A stretch of 5,983 bases of DNA from an uncultured Ardenticatenia bacterium. Lineage in GTDB: Bacteria; Chloroflexota; Anaerolineae; Promineifilales; Promineifilaceae. The stretch covers positions 1-5,983 of the forward strand of contig CALLZA010000194.1 of the NCBI GenBank assembly GCA_937858165.1, given 5' to 3'. Below are positions 1 to 5,213 of this stretch, in pieces; within the stretch, counting starts at the first letter, position 1; each line of letters begins with the position of its first letter. The notes under the pieces were generated by a model. The model did no database searches, was not told the origin of the DNA, and saw only the letters and a program-made list of their open reading frames with translations. The translations under genes and the position numbers were made by a program.

Positions 1-22
1 TCTTTAGTTCTCTCTTTTGTTT

Positions 23-92
23 AATGGTCCGGCGACCACCGTAATCTACCCTAGATCGCTCGTCGGCGGCGTCAGATGTGTATAAGAGACAG
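23..92 (+). other. Illumina P5/Nextera Tn5 adapter contamination
   Basis: This is synthetic sequence, not genome. Positions 23-51 align without gaps to the 29-base P5 flow-cell primer, with 24 of 29 matches by my count. Positions 52-59 (TAGATCGC) equal the i5 index I remember as S501/N501. Positions 60-73 match TCGTCGGCAGCGTC with one difference, G for A at 68. Positions 74-92 are an exact 19-base Tn5 mosaic end, AGATGTGTATAAGAGACAG. The order P5, index, read-1 adapter, mosaic end is exactly that of a tagmented library molecule, and the ungapped substitutions suggest an uncorrected read end. Bases 1-22 in front are low-complexity T/C-rich sequence of unknown source and are probably also artefactual. 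The genome starts at about 93, so any reading frame must not be extended upstream of it. The adapter sequences are recalled, not looked up. Confidence 0.96.
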
Positions 93-838
93 ACTATGAG
101 CAGGCGCGGGCCTACTTCGAGCAGTCCTTGGCCCTCGGCCGGGCCATTGGCGACCGCACCGGCGTCGGCACTGTCCTGGGCAATCTGGGCGTCACGGCGA
201 TGGATACCGGCGATCTGACCGGCGCGCGGGCCAACTTTGAGGAGGCGCTGGCCATTGCCCGCGAAACGGGTGATACGGTCGGCGTTGACGTGTGGTTGCT
301 CAACCTGGCCTTCGTCGCCGCCACCGAGGGGGATACAGCCACGGCATTGACTTACTACAACGAAGCAGCCCGCGGCTTCGAGGCCGCCGGCGACCGCTCC
401 TCGCAGGGGTACGTGTTCAATGGCATCGGCCGCGTCCAGCTGGAAGCCGGCCAACCGGCCGAGGCCATCGCCCCGCTGCGGGCAGCCATCGCCCTGCGCC
501 AGGCGTTGGCCCAACCCCATCTGCTGGCCGAGAGCCGCCTGCTGTTGGCCGAGGCGCTGGCCGACAGCGGCGATCTGCCGGCGGCGCGCGAGCTATTGGC
601 GTTGGCCTTGCCCACGCTGGAAACAACTGGCCTGGAAACGAATGAGGACACCCAGCGCGGCCTGTGGGCCGCCTATCGCGTGCTGGCCGCCCTGGGCGAC
701 GAGCGCGCCGCGGCCACGCTCAACCGGTTGCACAACGAGATCGAAGCCGCCGCCGCCCGCCTGCCCGTCGACGTCCGTCAGCGCTATTGGGAGATGCTGC
801 CTTTCAAACGGGAGGCGGCGCAACTGTGGGCAGCCTGA
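93..838 (+). CDS. TPR-repeat protein, C-terminal part (5' end missing)
   Basis: The frame is open from the adapter junction (first full codon at 95, Tyr-Glu-Gln) to TGA at 836-838, giving 247 residues of a longer protein. It consists of tetratricopeptide repeats with a 40-residue period: 95-214, 215-334, 335-454, 455-574, and a less regular fifth unit near 575-700. Each unit has the form of A-rich helix (A-x-x-x-F/L-E-x-A-L), a GD or AQ turn, a second helix with LGNLG/LLNLA-type cores, then G-D/Q. The tail (701-835) is an Ala-rich helix followed by a conserved-looking Leu-Pro, Arg-Tyr-Trp, Leu-Pro segment. TPR arrays of this type form superhelical protein-binding scaffolds. In Chloroflexota they often end large signalling proteins with ATPase, cyclase or transcription-activator N-termini, but that part is not present here, so the function is unknown. 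There is no sign of a true start inside: a TTG at 128 falls mid-repeat. No terminator is visible after the stop. Confidence 0.85.
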
Positions 839-841
839 CCG

Positions 842-872
842 TTGACGGGTCACTAATCTTGGCCGGTAATAT
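842..872 (+). promoter_or_regulatory. Candidate promoter of the toxin-antitoxin operon
   Basis: A TTGACG -35 box (842-847) precedes a TAATAT -10 box (867-872) with a 19-bp spacer, two longer than ideal. It lies in the gap between the TPR stop and the antitoxin start. Transcription would begin at about 879, inside the palindromic operator, which fits repression by the antitoxin. A shorter dyad, TGACGGGTCA (843-852), overlaps the -35 box and shares TGAC/GTCA half-sites with the operator. The call rests on consensus and position only. Confidence 0.5.
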
Positions 873-895
873 GACCATAGTCATGACCATGGTCA
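872..895. promoter_or_regulatory. Tandem palindromic operator of the toxin-antitoxin module
   Basis: Two 12-bp palindromes abut without spacing: TGACCATAGTCA (872-883, one mismatched pair) and TGACCATGGTCA (884-895, perfect). Each has TGAC and GTCA half-sites around a 4-bp centre. They touch the candidate -10 box and end 16 bases before the antitoxin ATG. Phd/YefM antitoxins are known to bind paired palindromes at their own promoter and to repress with their toxin as corepressor. That this site does so is inferred from position and symmetry. Confidence 0.75.
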
Positions 896-899
896 CATT

Positions 900-907
900 A
901 GGCGGTG
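900..907 (+). promoter_or_regulatory. Shine-Dalgarno site of the antitoxin
   Basis: AGGCGGTG differs at one base from AGGAGGTG, the ideal anti-16S complement, and ends four bases before the ATG at 912. It fixes the antitoxin start and contrasts with the large genes in this window, which lack such a site. Confidence 0.7.
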
Positions 908-911
908 CAAT

Positions 912-1145
912 ATGGAAAAGACAATTTCGAAGAGCAAGCTAAAGGCGACAATGCTGGAAGTGTTCCGCGAGTTGGAAGCGACGGGCGGCGAGCTGATCGT
1001 GACGGAACGCGGCCGGCCGGTATTAAAAATCGTTCCAATTCGACCTAAACTCTCCGTCCAAGAGATTTTCGGCGATGTTCAGGGACAAGTCGTCTATTTT
1101 GAGGATATTAACACACCGACGATCGACGAGTGGAGTGAAGTCTAG
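912..1145 (+). CDS. Phd/YefM-family antitoxin
   Basis: The product has 77 residues, a usual size for the Phd/YefM family of type II antitoxins. It would bind its cognate PIN toxin and the operator just upstream. The N-terminal two thirds follow the family pattern: an ISKSKLKA start in place of the common IS-x-S-x-L/F-K, an amphipathic helix with L-E-V-F-R-E-L-E, the turn G-G-E-L-I-V-T, and the diagnostic E-R-G-R-P-V-L-K-I-V-P. This is the DNA-binding dimer core. The acidic C-terminal tail (about residues 45-77, with F-E-D-I-N and D-E-W) would be the flexible toxin-neutralising segment. A near-consensus Shine-Dalgarno (900-907) supports this ATG. The stop TAG is followed at once by the toxin start, so the two are surely co-transcribed. 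Base composition is much less GC-rich than the flanking genes (only 24 G/C in the 60 bases from 1021), which suggests an acquired cassette. Confidence 0.93.
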   Translation: MEKTISKSKLKATMLEVFRELEATGGELIVTERGRPVLKIVPIRPKLSVQEIFGDVQGQVVYFEDINTPTIDEWSEV

Positions 1146-1526
1146 GTGTTAGTTCTTGACACATCAGCCCTGTTCTACTGGACGCTCGATCCGCTACAGC
1201 TTTCAGCGACTGCCCGTCAGGCCATTCAAGAGGCAGACCGATTGCTGGTTAGTTCGATCTCGATCTGGGAGATTGCGTTAAAAGTCAAACGCGGCACGCT
1301 CCAGATTCCTCTATCGATAGAACAATACGTTGCAAAGTTGCAGCGGGCAGCGCAACTTGAAATCCTGCCGGTGGACACGACGACATGGCTTGAGAGCGTT
1401 GCCCTCGATTGGGAGCATCGCGACCCGGCTGATCGGGTGATTGTCGCGCTGGCCCGCCAACTGAAGTTACCGCTCGTCAGCAACGATCGGAAGATTGCCT
1501 CGTTTTTTAGCAACATGATTTGGTGA
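1146..1526 (+). CDS. PIN-domain ribonuclease toxin (VapC-like)
   Basis: The product has 126 residues, a full-length PIN domain. These toxins are Mg2+-dependent endoribonucleases that cleave RNA, often tRNA or rRNA, when the antitoxin is degraded. The acidic metal-binding residues are all in place: Asp5 in L-V-L-D-T-S-A, Glu42 in S-I-S-I-W-E-I-A, Asp93 and Asp96 in H-R-D-P-A-D-R, and Asp114 in V-S-N-D-R-K-I. The W-E-I segment and the H-R-D-P-A-D-R motif fit the Sll0205-like PIN subgroup, which is usually paired with Phd-type antitoxins, as here. The start is a GTG immediately after the antitoxin TAG with no intervening base. A GGAG at 1132-1135 inside the antitoxin gene gives a suitable ribosome site, and translation is probably coupled. 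Because all catalytic residues are kept, the toxin appears active. Its RNA target cannot be read from sequence. Confidence 0.93.
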   Translation: MLVLDTSALFYWTLDPLQLSATARQAIQEADRLLVSSISIWEIALKVKRGTLQIPLSIEQYVAKLQRAAQLEILPVDTTTWLESVALDWEHRDPADRVIVALARQLKLPLVSNDRKIASFFSNMIW

Positions 1527-1582
1527 CCGAGACCAGAAAACAGGTTTATCGGCCCGGAACTCACTTCCCATCGAGCTATCCT

Positions 1583-3541
1583 ATGCCTACACCCCTTGTC
1601 TCCCCTTACGGCTCCTGGAAATCCCCCATCACCGCCGACCTGCTGCTGGGCGGCAGCGTCAATCTATCGCAGCCGCGTTTCGACGGTGATGACATCTACT
1701 GGTTGGAGGGTCGCCCAGCGGAGCGCGGCCGCAACGTCATCGTCCGCTTCGCCAATGGCCGGGCGGAAGACGTGACCCCACCCGACTTCAACGCCCGCAC
1801 CCGCGCCCACGAGTACGGCGGCGGTGACTATACCGTCCACGACGGCGTAATCTACTTCGCCAACGACGCCGACCAGCGCCTCTACCGCCAACGGCCGGGC
1901 GAAGTGCCGCAACCGCTGACGGCGGCCGACAAGTCGCGCTACGCCGACATGCAGGTAGACTCCGCCCGTGGACGGCTGCTGGCCGTGCGCGAAGACCACA
2001 GCGCCCCCGGCGAGGCGGTCAACAGCCTCGTCGCCGTGGCCCTCAATGACGGCGCGGTCGCCACCCTGGCCGCGGGCAATGACTTCTACAGCAGCCCGCG
2101 CCTCAGCCCTGACGGCCGTCATCTGGCCTGGCTGACCTGGAACCACCCCAATATGCCCTGGGACGGCACAGAGCTGTGGCTGGCCGAGCTGGCCGCCGAC
2201 GGCACGCCGCGCGACGCCCGCCGCGTGGCCGGCGGCTCGACCGAGTCCATCTTCCAGCCCGAGTGGTCGCCGCCCGGCCCGGGCGACAACGGCGCACTGC
2301 ACTTCGTCTCCGACCGCAGCGGGTGGTGGAACCTGTACCGGCTGAATGATATGGAGAACGTTCCGGCGGAACGTCTCTACGCGATGGACGCCGAATTTGG
2401 GCTACCGCAATGGGTCTTCGGCATGTCCACCTACGGCTTTGTAGACGCTGATACCATTGTCTGTACCTACAGCCAGGACGGCCATCGCTTCATGGCCCTG
2501 CTGGACACGGTGGGCGGCCGACTCCAGACCCTGGACGTACCCTACACCGGATCGATGCTGGCGATCGCCGATGGGCGCGCCGTGTACGTTGGCGCGTCGC
2601 CGACCGCCGCGGCGGCCGTCATCTTCTTAGACCTGTCAGGTCTAGGAAGACCTGACAGGTCTGCGGTACTGCGCCGCTCCACCGACTTCGCCGTCGATGA
2701 GGGCTACCTGTCCATCGCTGAACCGGTCGAGTTCCCCACTACGGGGGGATTGACGGCCCACGGCTACTTCTACGCGCCGCGCAACCGCGACTACAGCGCG
2801 CCGCCGGGCGAGCTGCCGCCGCTGATCGTCACCAGCCACGGCGGCCCAACCAGCGCCACGACCGGCGACCTGAACCTGAGCCGGCAGTACTGGACCAGCC
2901 GCGGCTTTGCCATCCTCGACGTGAACTACGGCGGCAGCACCGGCTACGGCCGCGCCTATCGCGAGCGGCTGGCCGGCCAGTGGGGCGTCGTCGACGTGGA
3001 CGACTGCATCAATGGGGCGCGCTGGCTGGTGGAACAGGGGCGGGTGGACGGTGAGCGGCTGATCATCCGCGGCGGCAGCGCCGGCGGCTACACCACGCTG
3101 CGAGCCATCACCGCCCACCGCGTCTTCAAGGCCGCGGCCAGCTACTACGGCATCAGCGACGCCGAGGCGTTGGCCCAGGAGACGCATAAGTTCGAGTCAC
3201 GCTACAATGACAAGCTGATCGCCCCCTACCCGACGGGGCGCGACCTCTACGTAGAGCGTTCGCCCATCTACTTCGCCGATCAGTGCAGCGCGGCGCTCAT
3301 CCTCTTCCAGGGGTTGGAGGACAAGGTCGTGCCGCCGGCGCAGTCGGAGGCGATGTTCATCGCCGCGCGCAACAAGGAGTTGCCGGTGGCCTACGTGGCT
3401 TTTGAGGGCGAGGGGCACGGCTTCCGCCAGGCGGCCAACCTCAAGCAGGCAATGGAGAACGAACTGTACTTCTACGGCCGCGTGTTTGGCTTCGAGCCCG
3501 GCGAGCCGCTGGATCCGGTCGAGATCGAGAACCTGCCCTAA
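1583..3541 (+). CDS. S9 prolyl oligopeptidase-family serine peptidase
   Basis: The 652-residue product fits the dipeptidyl aminopeptidase/acylaminoacyl-peptidase group of family S9, which removes short N-terminal peptides or acyl-amino acids from oligopeptides. It would be cytoplasmic: no signal peptide is seen. The N-terminal half (to about residue 380) is a beta-propeller with blades marked by S-P-D-G-R, Q-P-E-W-S-P and F-V-S-D-R-S-G-W-W-N-L-Y. The C-terminal half (about 405-640) is an alpha/beta hydrolase with the oxyanion region S-H-G-G-P-T and N-Y-G-G-S-T-G-Y-G. The catalytic triad is Ser499 (G-G-S-A-G-G), Asp580 (G-L-E-D-K-V-V-P-P) and His612 (G-E-G-H-G-F). I chose the ATG at 1583 because M-P-T-P-L-V-S-P-Y-G-S-W-K-S-P is the usual family N-terminus; an upstream in-frame TTG at 1520 overlaps the toxin gene. 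No clear Shine-Dalgarno is seen. A palindromic repeat is embedded in frame at residues 349-360. Confidence 0.94.
   Translation: MPTPLVSPYGSWKSPITADLLLGGSVNLSQPRFDGDDIYWLEGRPAERGRNVIVRFANGRAEDVTPPDFNARTRAHEYGGGDYTVHDGVIYFANDADQRLYRQRPGEVPQPLTAADKSRYADMQVDSARGRLLAVREDHSAPGEAVNSLVAVALNDGAVATLAAGNDFYSSPRLSPDGRHLAWLTWNHPNMPWDGTELWLAELAADGTPRDARRVAGGSTESIFQPEWSPPGPGDNGALHFVSDRSGWWNLYRLNDMENVPAERLYAMDAEFGLPQWVFGMSTYGFVDADTIVCTYSQDGHRFMALLDTVGGRLQTLDVPYTGSMLAIADGRAVYVGASPTAAAAVIFLDLSGLGRPDRSAVLRRSTDFAVDEGYLSIAEPVEFPTTGGLTAHGYFYAPRNRDYSAPPGELPPLIVTSHGGPTSATTGDLNLSRQYWTSRGFAILDVNYGGSTGYGRAYRERLAGQWGVVDVDDCINGARWLVEQGRVDGERLIIRGGSAGGYTTLRAITAHRVFKAAASYYGISDAEALAQETHKFESRYNDKLIAPYPTGRDLYVERSPIYFADQCSAALILFQGLEDKVVPPAQSEAMFIAARNKELPVAYVAFEGEGHGFRQAANLKQAMENELYFYGRVFGFEPGEPLDPVEIENLP
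2629..2662. repeat. Intragenic 34-bp palindromic repeat
   Basis: Two 15-base arms, AGACCTGTCAGGTCT (2629-2643) and AGACCTGACAGGTCT (2648-2662), are perfect reverse complements separated by AGGA. Each arm is itself a near-palindrome. The element is read in frame by the peptidase as L-D-L-S-G-L-G-R-P-D-R-S. It uses TTA, TCA, CTA, GGA, AGA and AGG codons, which stand out from the CTG/CGC/GGC-rich host gene. This pattern suggests a dispersed repeat that inserted into a tolerant loop of the propeller half. That it is multi-copy in the genome is my expectation and is not shown by this window. Confidence 0.85.
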
Positions 3542-3545
3542 GATA

Positions 3546-3631
3546 AAGAGGCTCACGCAAAGGACGCAAAGGGGGCAAAGGGCGCAAACAGGATTCTTCT
3601 TGGCGTTCTTTGCGCCTTTGCGTGAGCTCTT
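3546..3631. repeat. Large imperfect inverted repeat of GCAAAGG units
   Basis: It fills most of the 101-base gap between peptidase and CoA-transferase. The left arm (3551-3571) pairs with the right arm (3608-3627) over 20 bp with one bulged A at 3564. Four further pairs form outside if G3550 is bulged. The left side repeats CGCAAAG-like units, and an alternative inner stem, GGCGCAAA (3581-3588) with TTTGCGCC (3609-3616), competes with the outer one. Similar CTCACGCAAAGG/CCTTTGCGTGAG palindromes are, from memory, scattered through many environmental genomes. There is no T-tract, so a classical terminator role is doubtful; it could still stabilise the upstream mRNA end or simply be a mobile repeat. 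Confidence 0.8.
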
Positions 3632-3642
3632 CTCTACTACCT

Positions 3643-4851
3643 ATGAACCATCCCCACGCCCTCGCTGACATTCGCGTCGTCGATCTCTCCCGCGTCCTGG
3701 CCGGGCCATACTGCGCCATGCTGCTGGCCGACTACGGCGCGGACGTGATCAAGATCGAGCAGCCGGGCAGCGGCGACCCGACCCGCGCCTGGGGGCCACC
3801 CTGGGTGGGCGAGCCGTCGGTAGGGACGGCCCAGAGCGCCTACTACCAGACCGCCAACCGCAACAAGCGCAGCCTGACGCTCGATCTGAAAGCGGCCGAA
3901 GGGCAGGCCATCGCCCGCCGCCTCATCACCGGGGCCGACGTCGTCGTCGAGAACTTCATGCCCGGCACGATGGCGACGTTTGGCCTGGACTACGCCACGC
4001 TGGCGGCGACGCAGCCGGGGCTGATCTACTGCGCTATCACTGGCTATGGCCAGACCGGCCCCTACCGCGACCGGCCGGGCTACGACTTCATGATCCAGGC
4101 CGAAGGGGGTGTGATGAGCATCACCGGCCCGGCCGAGGGAGAGCCGCACAAGGTCGGCGTGGCCATCGTCGACATCAGCGCCGCGCTCTACGCCGCCACG
4201 GCCATCCTGGCCGCGCTGCACCACCGCCAGCGCACCGGGCGGGGCCAGTACATCGACGTCGCTCTTTTCGACGCCCAGATCGGCTGGCTGGCCAACGTCG
4301 CCCACAACGCTTTCGCCGGCACTTCCCCGCAGCGCCACGGCAACGCCCACGCCAACATTGTCCCTTATGAGACCTTCGCCGCGGCCGACGAGCCGATTGT
4401 CGTCGGCATCGGCAGCGACGCCCAGTGGCAGCGCTTCTGCGCCCTGGCCGGGCGGCCCGACCTGGCCACCGAGCCGCGCTACGCGACCAACGCCGGCCGT
4501 GTGGCGGCGCGCGCAGAGCTGATCCCGCGGCTGGTCGAGGTGTTCCGGGAACGACCGGCAGCCGACTGGCTGGCGCGGCTGAGCGCAGCGCGTATCCCGG
4601 CTGCGCCCATCAACGACGTGCCCACGGCGCTGGCCGACCCACAAACGGCCGCCCGCGACATGGTGCAGTGGGTAACGCATCCGGCGCGGGGGCCGCAACA
4701 GGTGCTCGGCCCGGTGGCCAAGCTGAGCGCCACGCCGGCCACCGTCCGCGACGCGCCGCCCTCGCTGGGGGAGCATAGCGACGCCATCTTGCGGGAGTTG
4801 GGGTATTCAGAAAAGGAAGTGACCGACCTGAGAGCCAGGTCGGTCATCTAA
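3643..4851 (+). CDS. CaiB/BaiF family III CoA-transferase
   Basis: The product has 402 residues, the normal family length. Such enzymes move CoA between carboxylic acids through an aspartyl-CoA thioester. Recognisable segments in order are R-V-L-A-G-P-Y-C at 18-24, the CoA-binding region A-D-Y-G-A-D-V-I-K-I-E-Q-P-G (29-42), N-R-N-K-R-S-L at 72-78, V-V-E-N-F-M-P-G (101-108), G-Y-G-Q-T-G-P (134-140), the presumed catalytic Asp148 in G-Y-D-F-M-I-Q-A, the T-G-R-G-Q-Y-I-D-V-A-L-F-D stretch (198-210) and P-I-N-D-V (322-326). The overall pattern resembles succinate:hydroxymethylglutarate/glutarate CoA-transferase (SUGCT), but succinyl-CoA:malate or mesaconyl-CoA transferases look similar, so the substrate is open. 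The ATG at 3643 gives the expected N-terminus; the in-frame TTG at 3610 lies inside the inverted repeat. No Shine-Dalgarno is evident. The final codons form a hairpin. Confidence 0.93.
   Translation: MNHPHALADIRVVDLSRVLAGPYCAMLLADYGADVIKIEQPGSGDPTRAWGPPWVGEPSVGTAQSAYYQTANRNKRSLTLDLKAAEGQAIARRLITGADVVVENFMPGTMATFGLDYATLAATQPGLIYCAITGYGQTGPYRDRPGYDFMIQAEGGVMSITGPAEGEPHKVGVAIVDISAALYAATAILAALHHRQRTGRGQYIDVALFDAQIGWLANVAHNAFAGTSPQRHGNAHANIVPYETFAAADEPIVVGIGSDAQWQRFCALAGRPDLATEPRYATNAGRVAARAELIPRLVEVFRERPAADWLARLSAARIPAAPINDVPTALADPQTAARDMVQWVTHPARGPQQVLGPVAKLSATPATVRDAPPSLGEHSDAILRELGYSEKEVTDLRARSVI
4820..4846. terminator. Hairpin between convergent genes, possible bidirectional terminator
   Basis: TGACCGACCTG (4820-4830) and CAGGTCGGTCA (4836-4846) form a perfect 11-bp stem with a 5-base AGAGC loop. 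On the plus strand it codes for the last residues of the CoA-transferase, and the stop codon follows three bases after the stem; only TCTAAATCTT follows, a poor U-tract. On the minus strand the stem is followed by ACTTCCTTTTCT, a better U-rich tail, so it more plausibly ends the leftward Cys-motif transcript. Confidence 0.55.
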
Positions 4852-4901
4852 ATCTTGGTCAATCGACGCACACAACGCCACGCCAAGGCATCGAGAAGTG
4901 T

Positions 4902-5060
4902 TTACTTCGCTTTGAGCCGTTCGGGGCTGCACAGGTTCTTCTTCTTGTTGGCCACGCGGCCGCAGTTGGTGCAGACGAACCGCGGCTGATTGACCAGCAA
5001 GATGTAAGAGGGCAGATCCCCCTTGAGCGACTTCTTCAGCTTGCACAGTTCTGTGCTCAT
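4902..5060 (-). CDS. Small cysteine-motif (zinc-ribbon-like) protein
   Basis: This 52-residue protein starts M-S-T-E-L-C-K-L-K-K and contains C-T-N-C-G-R-V-A-N-K-K-K-N-L-C. Cys30-x-x-Cys33 and Cys44, possibly with Cys6, could bind one zinc ion. The first half is a Lys-rich helix followed by a D-L-P-S-Y-I-L-L-V-N-Q-P-R-F-V strand. I recall similar short proteins annotated as hypothetical in diverse bacteria, always with the K-P/Q-P-R-F-V-C-x-x-C-G-R-V-A pattern, but no established function; a nucleic-acid or protein-binding role is only a guess from charge and zinc motif. The ATG at 5060 is set by AAGGAG (5072-5067 on this strand) six bases ahead. A 31-codon ORF upstream overlaps this start by ATGA. 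It converges with the CoA-transferase, with a 50-base gap. Confidence 0.85.
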   Translation of the reverse strand: MSTELCKLKKSLKGDLPSYILLVNQPRFVCTNCGRVANKKKNLCSPERLKAK

Positions 5061-5152
5061 GGTTGGCTCCTTGCGTACTTGCCAATGGCCACGTTGCGCA
5101 GCGGCTGGTCGAATTTGTGGCCGGTCGGCACACGCCACTTAGGCATAAGCAT
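5057..5152 (-). CDS. Candidate micro-ORF coupled to the Cys-motif gene
   Basis: An open frame of 31 codons runs from ATG at 5152 to TGA at 5059-5057. It would encode M-L-M-P-K-W-R-V-P-T-G-H-K-F-D, then Q-P-L-R-N-V-A-I-G-K-Y-A-R-S-Q-P, a basic peptide without cysteine. Its stop overlaps the next start as ATGA, the usual sign of translational coupling. GGGAG (5166-5162 on this strand) lies nine bases before its ATG, and a TTGTGG/GATAAT promoter would start transcription about 27 bases upstream of it. These independent signals agree. A second ATG at 5146 would give 29 residues. I recognise no family. It could be a real small protein, a leader that tunes expression of the downstream gene, or a chance frame. 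Confidence 0.5.
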   Translation of the reverse strand: MLMPKWRVPTGHKFDQPLRNVAIGKYARSQP

Positions 5153-5185
5153 TCTCGATCACTCCCAACAGGTCTCCATGGCCCT

Positions 5186-5213
5186 ATTATCGACAGACAA
5201 ACCGCGTCCACAA
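5186..5213 (-). promoter_or_regulatory. Candidate leftward promoter of the small-gene unit
   Basis: On the minus strand TTGTGG (5213-5208) and GATAAT (5191-5186) are separated by 16 bp. Transcription would begin near 5179, leaving a short leader with a Shine-Dalgarno at 5166-5162 before the ATG at 5152. The -10 box is good and the -35 box moderate. Confidence 0.5.

Noticed and set aside
74..92. Tn5 mosaic end as a natural transposon end
   Set aside because: It is flanked by P5 and index sequence in library order, so it is tagmentation adapter and not an IS50 end.
128..838. TPR gene beginning at a TTG at 128
   Set aside because: The frame is open back to the adapter junction and the TTG falls within the first TPR unit (S-L-A-L), so the gene is 5'-truncated and does not start there.
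1520..1550. Possible promoter in front of the peptidase (TTGGTG and TTTATC)
   Set aside because: Spacing and -10 agreement are poor (three of six bases), so I do not list it.
1520..1582. Upstream TTG start for the S9 peptidase
   Set aside because: It would overlap the toxin gene by seven bases and add 21 residues not typical of the family; the ATG at 1583 begins the familiar T-P-L-V-S-P-Y-G-S-W motif.
1664..2302. 212-residue minus-strand ORF opposite the peptidase
   Set aside because: Low-complexity antisense frame with no recognisable motif; the plus strand is a clear propeller domain.
3551..3590. Short CRISPR-like array of CAAAG units
   Set aside because: Units are about 9-10 bases with no spacers and form arms of one inverted repeat; no cas genes are nearby.
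3610..3642. TTG start of the CoA-transferase inside the inverted repeat
   Set aside because: The extra 11 residues are translated repeat sequence; the ATG at 3643 gives the normal family N-terminus.
3637..4776. 379-residue minus-strand ORF opposite the CoA-transferase
   Set aside because: Its Gly/Arg/Val/Asp-rich composition is typical of an antisense frame over a GC-rich gene, and the plus strand holds a clear full-length enzyme.
4902..5138. 78-residue version of the Cys-motif protein starting at 5138
   Set aside because: The GTG-started extension has no ribosome site and runs through the candidate micro-ORF in another frame; the ATG at 5060 has AAGGAG at the right distance.
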